18,691 nucleotides of DNA from Chrysochromulina tobinii (Eukaryota > Haptophyta > Prymnesiales > Chrysochromulinaceae): the NCBI GenBank assembly GCA_001275005.1, contig JWZX01001360.1:1-18691 (forward strand), in the 5' to 3' direction. Positions 1 to 7,743 of this stretch are shown one piece after another (the first letter of the stretch is position 1; the number at the start of each line of letters is the position of its first letter). Under the pieces are notes generated by a model that did not search any database, was not told the origin of the DNA, and was given only the letters and a program-made list of their open reading frames with translations. Position numbers and translations under genes: made by a program.

Positions 1-5
1 CGCCA

Positions 6-260
6 TTTTGTCGCTCGGATACGCGACGGCTGCTGGTGAGTCCGAAAGTGGCCAGAGCAATGAGATGGCGGCGGAGCGAACGCGATCGGGGACACTTTCG
101 TCCGACGCCCATTTTCGCTGTTTCGGTGAAGTTTGATGTGCGTACCGCCCGAACGCGGCTTCGTTCAAGGGTGTCCCCGATTCTATCGTGTTCGCACGAA
201 TAAACCATCCAGAAAGACCTATGGGGGGCACCGACGAATCTCAATGACCGAGCGACAAAA
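6..260. repeat. Spaced inverted repeat upstream of the SYLF gene
   Basis: The 13-mer TTTTGTCGCTCGG at 6-18 has its exact reverse complement at 248-260. An 11-mer, ATCGGGGACAC at 85-95, has its exact reverse complement at 171-181. Both pairs share one centre near position 133, and the outer-to-inner spacing is 79 bases on each arm. GCGAAC also lies next to the inner block on both arms (76-81 and the complement at 190-195), offset by five bases. The sequence between the blocks is not conserved. It could be a decayed inverted-repeat element or two opposed copies of a promoter module. Apart from this I see no gene in 1-311; the stretch presumably holds the promoter and 5' UTR of the SYLF gene. 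Confidence 0.6.
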
Positions 261-311
261 GGTGCACGATTCCACACTTTTTACCGGTCAGTAAGCTAGT
301 AGAAGGGCGCG

Positions 312-2099
312 ATGTACATGATATCGCCGAGCGTCGGCCACGGGTATGCGACGCGTGTGGTGAGCACGGTGGCGGCGACCGCGAACGAGGACGCCGAAGA
401 GGGTGATAGCACCGACATCTGGGATAAGGACGTCGAGGCCGCGGGCAACTGGTTTGGCAACTCGGGCAAGAGGCTGCTCGATGCGACTAAGCACACAGCC
501 AGGGACGTCATTCGACCCGTGCTGATGCCCATCCAGCAGGTCGGTCGGCGCGGCCGCCAGGCCTCCATGTCCGCACTCGCGCGCTCGCTGCCGCGCATCG
601 TCGAGGCCTCGCTGCCTAAGGTGCGCCAGAAGCTCGAGGAGATCTTCCGCGACTGGGCCCTCGGCCGTATCGATGTCAACCAGCAGTGGCACATCCCCGA
701 CCACATTGCCCTGGCCGTCGAGCTGAGCGATGAGATCCTCGGTCCAGCGCGCGCCGCAGAGGCGCGCGCGCGCAGCTCGTCGCCGACGACGCAGCCGGAC
801 CCGTCGGTGCCGGCACCCGCCGTGGAGGGTTCCTTATTTGGCAATTCGAACCCTTGGTCGGCCGTCCAACGAACCTTTGACGAATCCCGACGAACCCTGG
901 GTCGCGCCGCGTCGTCGGTGGGGAGCACGGCCCACCAGGCCCTCGGCACCCTCACCGGAGGCAGCCTCGGCTTCAAGGAGCCCGAGATCGGCGAGATAAT
1001 CGCCGAGCTCCAATGCATGCTCACCAACGTCTCACGCGCCGTCGCGCACGGCGCAGAGGCCGGGAGCGGCGGCGCTGGGCCCAATAAGGCAGCCGGCCGT
1101 GCGTCGCCGCCGCCGCCGCCGCCCGCGCCGGAGGCGAGCGCCACGTTGAGCGCCACGCCCTCCAAGACGGCGCCCAAGGAGCCCACGACGGCGCCCAAGG
1201 AGCCCACGACGGCGCCTAAAGATCGTCGCTCAGTGACGAAGATCGCCTTCGAGACAGGCGCGCACTGATGAGCCCTGATTGCCACTGATGACCTATGATG
1301 ATGACGAAGATCGCCTTCGAGATAGGTGCGCATGCCTTGTGGCAACAGGGCCCATGCCTTTGGGGGCAACAGTGCACATGCTTGCCCCTATCTCTGCTCG
1401 CCCTCTGCGCGCCTTCCGATGGCCTCCCTGATGACCTCGGAGTGACCTCCCTGATGACCTCGGAGTGACCTCCCTGATGACCTCATAGTGACCTCCCTGA
1501 TGACCTCATAGTGACCTCCCTGATGACCTCGGATGGCCACTCATTGACTCGCCCTTTCGCCCGACACGACGCCCGTCACAGATGTCGACTTAATGATCCG
1601 ATTGCGACCAGAGGCGGGGCTTCAAGTTCGGGGCTACCTCGCGCCAGGTAATGACCCTGGATTACCCTTGATGACCCTTGATGACCTCTGATGACCTCTG
1701 ATGGCCTCTGATGACCTCTGATGACCGCTGATGACCGCTGATGACCTCTGATGACCTCTTGATGACCGCTGATGACCGCTGAGGACCTCGAAGTGCCACC
1801 GAGTGCCACTGCTGATGACCTCCCTCATCAGGCGCGCGCTCGCAGTGATTGCCGCTGATGACCTATGATGATGAGCTCGGATTGCATCCCTCATCAGGCG
1901 CGCGCTACAGGCGGGGCAAGGAGGCCAAGGGCGGCAGCTGGCTCGGGTGCCTCGCCGGCGGCGGCGCGGACGACGCTGCGAGTGCCCAGTACGGCGCGAC
2001 CCGGAGCGACCCCACGGATTATCAGCCCTTGTCCGACGGGCAGGACGAGGCGAGCGCTGTGTCGAGCGCTGGCCTCCAACGCAGCAGCAGCAGCTACAA

Positions 2100-2140
<41 letters not shown>

Positions 2141-5100
2141 GCGGCGGCGGTGGCGAAGGTAGCAGCAGCAGCAGCAGCAGCAGCAGTAGCGAAGGGTACT
2201 GCCGCTATTCGCTACTCGTCGTGCGCCCGTTGGTAGTGACCCTCAAGAGTCGTCTCCGCATCTGGTGCGATCTCCCTTGATTGCTCTTAATTGGCCTTGA
2301 TTGGTAATCACTCTGAAGAGTCGTCTCCGCATCTGGTGCGATCTCCCTTGATTGCTCTTAATTGGCCTTGATTGGTAGTGACTCTCAAGAGTCGTCTCCG
2401 CATCTGGTGCGCTGATGGCTACTGATGGCTACTGATGACTACTGATGGCGTCCCTCATCGCATGCTGATGCCCGATTGCGTGGACGAACCCGAATCAGCG
2501 TCTGATGGCCTCCCTCATTGCATGCTGAGGCCCGATTGCGCACCTCATCAGGTGGGACTTGCGCGACGGCATCCTCAACGTCGCCTTCCTGCCGCGTGAA
2601 CCCGTTGGGCAGCCCCGCGCCTCGGCGAGCGCCGTCGCGGGCGTGGCCGGGGCGGCCGAGATGCCCGCGGACTTTGGCGGCGGAGGTGGCGGCGGCAGTC
2701 CGAGCGAAGGCAGCAGCAGTACGTATCGGAGTGCCTTCCATGGTGGCATGCATGTGCTCACCACGGCGCTATCCCCTCTTCCCCACAGGTACGTATCGGA
2801 GTGCCTTCCATGGTGGCGCCGCCTCTCTGCAAGTGCAGGTGAGGACCTCTGATGGCCTCTGATGATGACTGATGATTGCGTTTGATTATCTCCAACTGAT
2901 CTTCACTGAGCTACCTTTCTGCGCACAGGCGGCCGTTCACTTGTGCAACTGCTTGCCCGTTTGCGCCGACGGTCTGATACGCAAGATCCTCGAGTGCGCT
3001 CCCGAGATTGCTCCCGAGATTGCCTCCTTGATTGCTTCCGAGATTGCCTCCTTGATTGCTCCCGAGATTGCCTCCTTGATTGCTCCCGAGATTGCCTCCT
3101 TGATTGCTCCCGAGATAGCCTCCTTGATTGCTCCCGAGATTGCTCCCGAGATTGTTCCCGGATGCCGCCCCGATGTCCGTGGATGGCATGCTGATTGCCC
3201 CTCCTCATCAGGTGCGTCTTCGGGGGCTTCAGTGCCGAGAAGCCGTTACGAGTGCCGTTGATCGTGCCGGTAGCGTTCCGGGTCGCTGAGGACCTCGAAG
3301 ACGATCACGACTCGCTCGCATCCCTCAATGGCGTGGTGCGCTGATGGCTACTGATTGGCTACTGATTGCCCTATGATTGCCCTATGATTGCCCTCTGATT
3401 GCTCGCGCTCCTCCACGGCGTGGTGCGCTGATGGCTGGTGGTTCGGGTTGATGATTTGCTGTTGGAGTGCGCTCGGATTGGATTGTGTCTGAGTGCGCCT
3501 GATTGCGTCCCTCATCAGGTGCGCGAGGCGACGCGCGTGCTCCTCGCGTTGACGAACCCGAGCAGGTGGGACTTGATTGCCACTGATGACTACTGATGGC
3601 CTCCCTCATTGCACGCTGAGTCCCAATTGCGTTGACGAACCCGAATCAGCGTCTGATGGCCTCCCTCATTGCATGCTGATGCCCGATTGCGTTGACGAAC
3701 CCTCATCAGCGTCGACTCCGCCATCCCGAAGGCCGTGCTCAAGAGGGCCAAGGGGCTCGTGATCATCACGCGCCTCTGCGCCGGCTTCCTGCACGTGGGC
3801 GGCGGCTTCGGCTCGGGCATCATGCTGCGCCGGCTGGACGAAACTCATTGGTCGGGGCCTGTGAGTGTGAACACCATCAGTCTGAATATGGGGCTGATGA
3901 TGGGTATGCGGAAGAGCGATACGCTGCTCTGATGACCTCTAATGACCTCTGATGACCTCTGATGACCTCTGATGGCATCCCTCATCAGGTATGCGGAAGA
4001 GCGATACGCTGCTCTGCCTGCTCGATGACGCCGCAATCAACGTGAGTGCTGCCCCCCCTGCGGGCATGCTGACTGGCCGGCGATGACCTCAGGCTTGCAT
4101 GCTGATGGCATGGCGGGCATGCTGACTGGCCGGTGATGACCTCAGGCTTGCATGACCGAATGCATGCTGATGGCATGGCCGATTGCATGCCGATTGCATG
4201 CTAATGGCATGCGCATGGCACGCTGATGGCCTCCCTCATCAGGTGTTCAGCAAAGCGATCGACGGTCTGGGTCAGCTGAAATTAGGGACGCAGGGTGCTA
4301 TCGCCGCAGGCCCTGTAGGTCGTGATGCGGCCCTCGATGGCTACTTCTCCCAGGTGATGACCTCTGATGACCTCTGATTGCCCTCGATGGCTACTTCTCC
4401 CAGGTGATGACCTCTGATGACCTCTGATTGCCCTCGATGGCTACTTCTCCCAGGTGATGACCTCTGATGATCTCTGATTGCCCTCGATGGCTACTTCTCC
4501 CAGGTGATGACCTCTGATGACCTCTGATTGCCCTCGATCGTGTGCTCATCTCGCAGGTGATGACCTCTGATGACCTCTGATGACCTCTAATGACCTCTAA
4601 TGACCTCTGATTACCCTCGATCGTGTGCTCTTATCGCAGGGCGGCGTCGCCTCCATCTTGTCATACTCGCACTCTCAAGGCGTCTTCGGAGGTGATTGCA
4701 TTCTAATGACCTCTAATGACCTCTGATTGCACTTGTCATACTCGCACTCTCAAGGCGTCTTCGGAGGAACGTCTATCGATGACCTCTAATGACCTCTAAT
4801 GACCACTCTAATGACCTCTAATGACCACTCTGATGGCCTCTAATGGCCGCTGATGGCCGCTGATTGCCTCCCTCATCAGGAGCGACTATGGAGGGCGCCG
4901 TCCTGTTCGGGCGCCAAGCCGATAATGAGGAGTACTATTTTCGCGAGGGCGTCACCGCCAAGGAGATCCTGTAAGGGCTAGGATGATGATGATGATGGCA
5001 TGCTGATTGCATTCTGATTGCATATTGATGGCGTGTTGATGTGTTGACGGCGTGTTGATGACATCCCTCATCAGGTACGGGCTGGTCGAGCCCCCAAAGG

Positions 5101-6688
5101 ATGAGGACGCCCTCGCCCTCTATGCTGTTCTCATGGAGCTCACCTCACTGAATGCCCCGGAGGACGGCGGGAGCGCGGGCGCTGCTGCCGCCGCCGCCGC
5201 CAGCGCCGTCGCCTCCGCCGCCCCCATCACCGCCGCCGCGAACGCCGCGTCCGCCGCGTCTGAGGCGATGGGGTTACATGTAACGGCCGCGTCTGAGGCG
5301 ATGGGGTTACATGTAACGGCTCTCGGACGAACCTTGAGTCGTGGGGTGAGCTCCGGCGCCCTCGCAGCCTCGGATGGCGTGAGCTCGGTGGGGCAGGTGC
5401 GATCTCCCTTGATGGCTCTTAATTGGCCTTGATTGCCCTCGCCGCCTCGGATGGCGTGAGCTCGGTGGGGCAGGTGCGATCTCCGTTGATGGCTCTTAAT
5501 TGGCCTTGATTGCTCTTGATTATCCTTGATTACCCTCGCCACCTCGCCTCTCCGATTCCATTGATGGGCTCGCATTGGCTCTGATGAGCCATCAATGGAG
5601 TCATTGATTGCTCTTAATTAGCCATTGATGGGCTCGCATTGGCTCTGATGAGCCATCAATGGAGTCATTGATTGCTCTTAATTAGCCATTGATGGGCTCG
5701 CATTGGCTCTGATGAGCGGCAGGGTGTCCAGACGTTCGGCGAGGGCGTCGGCCACGGTCTGCGCGTGCTGCATCGAGCTTCCTCTGATGGCGTCTACGCG
5801 GTCGGGGAAGGCGTGGGCTCTCTCGGTACAAATATGGGCATGGGCGTCCATGCGGTCGGTACTAACGTCGGCCAAGGCATGCAGCACGGGGTCCAACCTG
5901 ATTGCATGCTGATGGCATGCAGCACGGGGTCCAACCTGATTGCATGCTGATTGCATGCAGCACGGGGTCCAACCTGATTGCATGCTGATGGCATGCAGCA
6001 CGGGGTCCAACCCGATTGCATGCTGATTGCATGCCGAGTGCGTGCTGATGGCGTGCCGATGGCATGCTGATGGCCTCCCTCATCAGGCGTGCAGGCGGTC
6101 GGCGGAGCCGTAGGCCAAGGTTTCGTCAACGTAGGCCAAGGCTTCGTCAACGTAGGCCAAGGTTTCGGCGCCGTCGGGCAGGGCTTGCAGGCGGTCGGCG
6201 GCGCGGTCGGCCAGGGCTTCGTCAGCGGTTCGTCAACGGTGCTGGCGGTTGGCCAGGGCTTCGGAGCTTTCTTTGGCGGAGGCGGAGGCGGAGGCGGAGG
6301 AGGAGACTATCGAGGGTCGATGGGGATGGGCGATCGTACCGCCTCGTCGTCTTCGCTCTCGGTCGAAGCGCCGATGAGCACTCCTAATTTGGGAGGAGGC
6401 ACTCCTAATTTGGGAGAAGGCACCCCCCTCCCACCGCCTCGTCGAGGGATGGGCGAGCGCGCCCCGTCGCTGTCCTCGATGCCCGAGTTGTCCGTCATGT
6501 CGATCTCGATGCCCGAGATGTACATCTCGATGCCGGAGGCGGATCGAGCCGCCTCGCCGACGACCCCATCGCCGATCGAACGTGCCCAGGACGGCGCGCT
6601 GAGCCGCCAGTCGTCCGGCGCCCAGGACGGCGCTCTTAGCCGCCAGTCGTCCGATGGCACTCTCACGTCGGCCATCCATTTATGGTAG
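312..6688 (+). CDS. SYLF (Ysc84/SH3YL1, DUF500) domain protein, 15 exons
   Basis: Predicted exons: 312-1257, 1898-2264, 2552-2718, 2789-2838, 2929-2993, 3212-3335, 3519-3565, 3710-3903, 3989-4041, 4243-4353, 4640-4691, 4880-4970, 5075-5396, 5723-5876, 6087-6688. They total 3345 nt and stay in frame, giving 1114 residues. An in-frame TAG at 300-302 supports the start at 312. Residues 1-437 are unrecognised and end in poly-Gly and poly-Ser; 438-573 are unrecognised. Residues about 574-782 form a full SYLF domain: IPKAVLKRAKGLVIIT, AGFLHVGGGFGSGIMLRRL, IAAGPVGRDA, LSYSHSQGVFGG, then EGAVL and EIL-YGL. SYLF domains bind phosphoinositides and, in the yeast and animal members, link membranes to actin; the role here is inferred. 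Residues about 783-863 are Ala-rich, about 864-960 a Val-Gly-Gln-Gly repeat, and the tail is Ser/Pro-rich. Introns 1 and 14 use GC donors. Domain call about 0.9; exact exon ends less sure, especially intron 14. Confidence 0.82.
1258..1897 (+). other. Intron 1 (GC-AG) filled with TGATGACCTC repeats
   Basis: Donor CAG|GCGCGC and acceptor CTCATCAG|GCGCGC, so the same six bases follow both splice sites. At 1299-1330 it holds a near copy of the exon 1 tail (1233-1263). From about 1430 to 1780 it consists of units like TGATGACCTC and GTGACCTCCC. A second acceptor-like CTCATCAG followed by the exon 2 head ends at 1831; using it would read into TGA after a few codons, so 1898 is chosen. I see no separate gene in this stretch. 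Confidence 0.75.
2099..2190 (+). repeat. Coding GGC and AGC trinucleotide tracts
   Basis: Within exon 2, a GGC tract from about 2100 to 2155 encodes poly-Gly with one Ser break, and an AGC tract at about 2161-2190 encodes poly-Ser. They form a flexible linker upstream of the SYLF domain and are likely length-polymorphic. Confidence 0.85.
2265..2551 (+). other. Intron 2 with threefold echo of the exon 2 tail
   Basis: The exon 2 tail (about 32 bases ending CGCATCTG) followed by the donor GTGCGATCTC is repeated with small changes, ending at 2264, about 2334 and about 2410. Only the first donor keeps the frame open. The intron ends in CTCATCAG|GTGGGAC. Bases 2461-2540 closely match 3610-3690 in intron 7, and the first 39 bases nearly equal those of intron 13. 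Confidence 0.75.
2719..2788 (+). other. Intron 3, 70 bases, with 29-base direct repeat at its ends
   Basis: The donor GTACGT starts a 29-base sequence that recurs exactly as the first 29 bases of exon 4 (2789-2817). Acceptor CCCCACAG. Removing it joins Ser-Ser-Ser to Thr-Tyr-Arg-Ser in frame; reading through meets a frameshift and an early stop. This is the clearest tandem-duplication signature in the gene. Confidence 0.8.
2839..2928 (+). other. Intron 4, ordinary-looking
   Basis: Donor CAG|GTGAGG, acceptor TTTCTGCGCACAG, 90 bases. It has a pyrimidine-rich 3' end, few TGATG units and no obvious boundary repeat. It may be an older intron than its neighbours. Confidence 0.7.
2994..3211 (+). 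repeat. Intron 5 with 24-base minisatellite
   Basis: About 2999-3165 consists of units like GCTCCCGAGATTGCCTCC plus TTGATT, period 24, about five full copies plus partial ones. The frame across it is open on both strands only because of the repeat. Donor GA|GTGCGC joins acceptor CTCATCAG|GTGCGT to give Ile-Leu-Glu-Cys-Val-Phe-Gly-Gly in frame; GTGCG occurs at both boundaries. Confidence 0.75.
3336..3518 (+). other. Intron 6 with echo of the exon 6 tail
   Basis: Donor GTG|GTGCGCTGATGG, acceptor CTCATCAG|GTGCGCGAGG; GTGCGC occurs at both ends. The exon 6 tail plus donor (GGCGTGGTGCGCTGATGGCT at about 3331) is repeated at about 3418-3437. The rest is CTGATTGCC-type repeat. Confidence 0.75.
3566..3709 (+). 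other. Intron 7 with copies of the exon 7-exon 8 junction
   Basis: The exon 7 tail GTTGACGAACCCGAGCAG recurs as GTTGACGAACCCGAATCAG at about 3631-3649 and GTTGACGAACCCTCATCAG at 3691-3709. Both copies are followed by CGTC, the first bases of exon 8, so each looks like a copy of the uninterrupted junction. The final copy supplies the CTCATCAG acceptor. The donor region GTGGGACTTG equals the first ten bases of exon 3. Confidence 0.75.
3904..3988 (+). other. Intron 8, 85 bases, with 28-base direct repeat at its ends
   Basis: The first 28 bases (starting GTATGCGGAAGAGCG) recur exactly at the start of exon 9 (3989-4016). Between them are only TGATGACCTC repeats and the CTCATCAG acceptor. Splicing gives Met-Met-Gly-Met-Arg-Lys-Ser-Asp in the SYLF domain. 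Confidence 0.8.
4042..4242 (+). other. Intron 9 with GCATGCTGATGG repeats
   Basis: Donor AAC|GTGAGTG, acceptor CTCATCAG|GTGTTC. The interior has two copies of a roughly 40-base unit (GCGGGCATGCTGACTGGCCG onward, at about 4059 and 4107) and GCATGC-rich repeats. No gene seen inside. Confidence 0.75.
4354..4639 (+). repeat. Intron 10 with 50-base unit repeated four times
   Basis: A 50-base unit occupies 4331-4380, 4381-4430, 4431-4480 and 4481-4530. Its first 23 bases are the exon 10 tail (Leu-Asp-Gly-Tyr-Phe-Ser-Gln codons) and the rest is GTGATGACCTCTGATGACCT plus seven bases. Every unit offers CAG|GTGATG, but only the first donor (exon end 4353) is productive, since read-through meets TGA. 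A second short pair (CTCGATCGTGTGCTC at about 4532 and 4617) leads to the acceptor TTATCGCAG. Confidence 0.8.
4692..4879 (+). other. Intron 11 with echo spanning the exon 11-exon 12 junction
   Basis: Bases about 4733-4769 repeat the last 35 or so bases of exon 11. The echo then runs on into GAACGTCTATCG, which resembles the exon 12 start GAGCGACTATGG at 9 of 12 positions, so it resembles the spliced junction. The remainder is CTAATGACCT and CTGATGGCC repeats ending CTCATCAG. Confidence 0.75.
4971..5074 (+). other. Intron 12
   Basis: Donor CT|GTAAGG, acceptor CTCATCAG|GTACGG, 104 bases. The interior is GATGATG and GCATGCTGATTG repeats. Splicing joins Glu-Ile-Leu to Tyr-Gly-Leu-Val-Glu-Pro-Pro, the end of the SYLF domain. 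Confidence 0.8.
5253..5318 (+). repeat. 33-base coding tandem duplication with palindrome
   Basis: Two exact 33-base copies in exon 13 encode Ala-Ala-Ser-Glu-Ala-Met-Gly-Leu-His-Val-Thr twice. Each carries the perfect palindrome GTTACATGTAAC (5273-5284 and 5306-5317). The duplication preserves the frame. Confidence 0.9.
5397..5722 (+). repeat. Intron 13 with exon echo and 64-base palindromic unit
   Basis: The exon 13 tail plus donor recurs at about 5435-5487. From 5558 a 64-base unit repeats about 2.6 times (5558, 5622, 5686). Each unit contains arms CCATTGATGG and GAGCCATCAATGG that can pair. The acceptor GAGCGGCAG|GGTGTC lies just after the last partial unit. Splicing joins Val-Gly-Gln to Gly-Val-Gln in frame. 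Confidence 0.75.
5877..6086 (+). repeat. Intron 14 (GC-AG) with 38-base unit repeated four times
   Basis: The unit beginning GCAGCACGGGGTCC starts at 5881, 5919, 5957 and 5995, period 38. The favoured model uses donor CAAG|GCATGC and acceptor CTCATCAG|GCGTGC, giving Val-Gly-Gln-Gly-Val-Gln-Ala-Val in frame and continuing the VGQG repeat. A later GC donor (GATT|GCATGC) is also in frame and would add a few residues, so the exact donor is uncertain. Confidence 0.6.
6110..6190 (+). repeat. 21-base coding repeat, VGQGFVN heptads
   Basis: Exon 15 contains three near-identical 21-base units encoding Val-Gly-Gln-Gly-Phe-Val-Asn or close variants, then diverged copies to about 6270. Exon 14 encodes a looser form (VGEGVG, VGTNVGQG). 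This is probably an amphipathic, membrane-associating segment next to the lipid-binding SYLF domain; that is inference. Confidence 0.75.
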
Positions 6689-7013
6689 CCTCGATGCTCT
6701 CACACTGTGTCGACCTCTCGCCGAGGGGGCATGTGTGCGAAGGGAGCTGTGACCCATGGATACGAGTTACTACGGTACAGTACTGTAAGCATGGCTGTAC
6801 GAGCAGAGGCGCCCGGACCGGCGCGTCGGGGCGCAAACTACGGCATGAATGTCGGGTTACGCATGGATGTATGATGTCTCTATGATGACCTCGTTTCTAT
6901 GAGTGCACTCGTTTCTATGACGATTGATATCATCGTCTCAAGCGAGCGACTGATCTCCTTAGGTGTGTGAATACACACCGAAAAGGTCGCGCTGCGTCTT
7001 GGCCTTCACCGCG
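6689..7013 (+). promoter_or_regulatory. Intergenic region and 5' leader of the FKBP gene
   Basis: No supportable gene. It holds the 3' end of the SYLF transcript and the FKBP leader. Visible elements are the palindrome TACAGTACTGTA (6776-6787) and a direct repeat CTCGTTTCTATGA (6890-6902, 6908-6920). CTCCTTAG|GTGTGTG near 6962 could be a 5' UTR acceptor. No TATA box is evident. Confidence 0.35.
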
Positions 7014-7541
7014 ATGCTGCGCGCCACTACGCTGCTCTCGCTCGTGCGCATGGCGCCGGCGCTGCAGCACGGTCACATCGCATCTTTTCGCCATGTACTA
7101 GGCGGTGCCCACCCAACCGTGCTGGCGCGCCATGTCTTGCTGGCTCGCATGATGGCCACCGAGCCGACGCCCGGCGAGACCGTCTCTCTTCCAGGCTACA
7201 AGACAACGTACACCATCCTCAAGGCCGGAAACCCCGCAGGGCCGACGGTGACCAAGGGTTCGGCGGTGACTGTGCATGCGACGGGCGTCGTGGTCGAGAC
7301 GGGCAAGACGTTTTGGAGCACCAAAGACCCTGGGCAGCAGCCCTTTTCATACACCGCGGGCGTCGGCATGGTCATCACCGGATGGGATCAGGGATTGCTT
7401 GGCATGGCCGTGGGCGAGGAGCGCATGGTCACCATCCCGGCCGCCGAGGGCTACGGCGCGGGAGGCTTCCCACAGTGGGGCATTCCCGCCGGTGGCACCC
7501 TCAAGTTCACCCTCGAGGTGCTCTCAATCAAGTCGAAGTGA
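7014..7541 (+). CDS. FKBP-type peptidyl-prolyl cis-trans isomerase, probably organelle-targeted
   Basis: This 175-residue protein catalyses cis-trans isomerisation of Xaa-Pro bonds during folding. The first ATG (7014) gives a roughly 45-residue leader rich in Arg, His, Leu and Ala with no acidic residue, like a mitochondrial or plastid presequence. A second pair of Met codons (M46, M47 at 7149 and 7152) would start a cytosolic form. The FKBP fold covers about residues 65-172. By alignment to FKBP12 the pocket keeps F100 (F36), F111 (F46), V120-I121 (V55-I56), W124 (W59), Y147 (Y82) and F165 (F99). Position Y26 is Ala (A89), D37 is Trp (W101) and H87 is Phe (F152). The FWSTKDPGQQPF segment is typical of a protist FKBP subgroup as I recall it. 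It converges with the DUF5522 gene about 200 bases downstream; nothing distinct is visible between them. Confidence 0.9.
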   Translation: MLRATTLLSLVRMAPALQHGHIASFRHVLGGAHPTVLARHVLLARMMATEPTPGETVSLPGYKTTYTILKAGNPAGPTVTKGSAVTVHATGVVVETGKTFWSTKDPGQQPFSYTAGVGMVITGWDQGLLGMAVGEERMVTIPAAEGYGAGGFPQWGIPAGGTLKFTLEVLSIKSK

Positions 7542-7743
7542 ATGCGAAGTCTCTGTGAATGATGTACGTAGTAATAAGTACTCTCAGGCTACCTTTTCAT
7601 GCCTATTTAGTAGTATTGTTCTGGTCGCAGCGTGGCCGTCGCACGCGCGGAGATTCAGTAGGCGCGCATGAGCGAGCGCTACGCAAACGAACAAACGCCA
7701 CGCCAAGAGGACGGACCGCACGGGGTCTTCTTCCGACTCGGTC

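Noticed and set aside
1576-1894. Frames rich in RGHQRSS-type repeats on the minus strand
   Set aside because: They come from TGATGACCTC arrays in intron 1 and have no domain or conservation.
2872-3261. Open frames with PEIASLI or REQSR repeats
   Set aside because: They are translations of the 24-base intron 5 minisatellite on both strands. The SYLF gene model places this stretch in an intron.
4331-4530. CRISPR-like regular repeats
   Set aside because: Units are contiguous with no unique spacers, and the setting is a eukaryotic intron.
1430-4860. Box C/D snoRNA motifs (TGATGA and CTGA) in the introns
   Set aside because: Both motifs arise in every repeat unit. There is no spaced C/D pair with terminal stems and guide regions.
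6963-7013. Upstream GTG start for the FKBP
   Set aside because: Eukaryotic genes rarely start at GTG. ATG 7014 begins a plausible targeting leader, and the upstream part may hold a 5' UTR acceptor.
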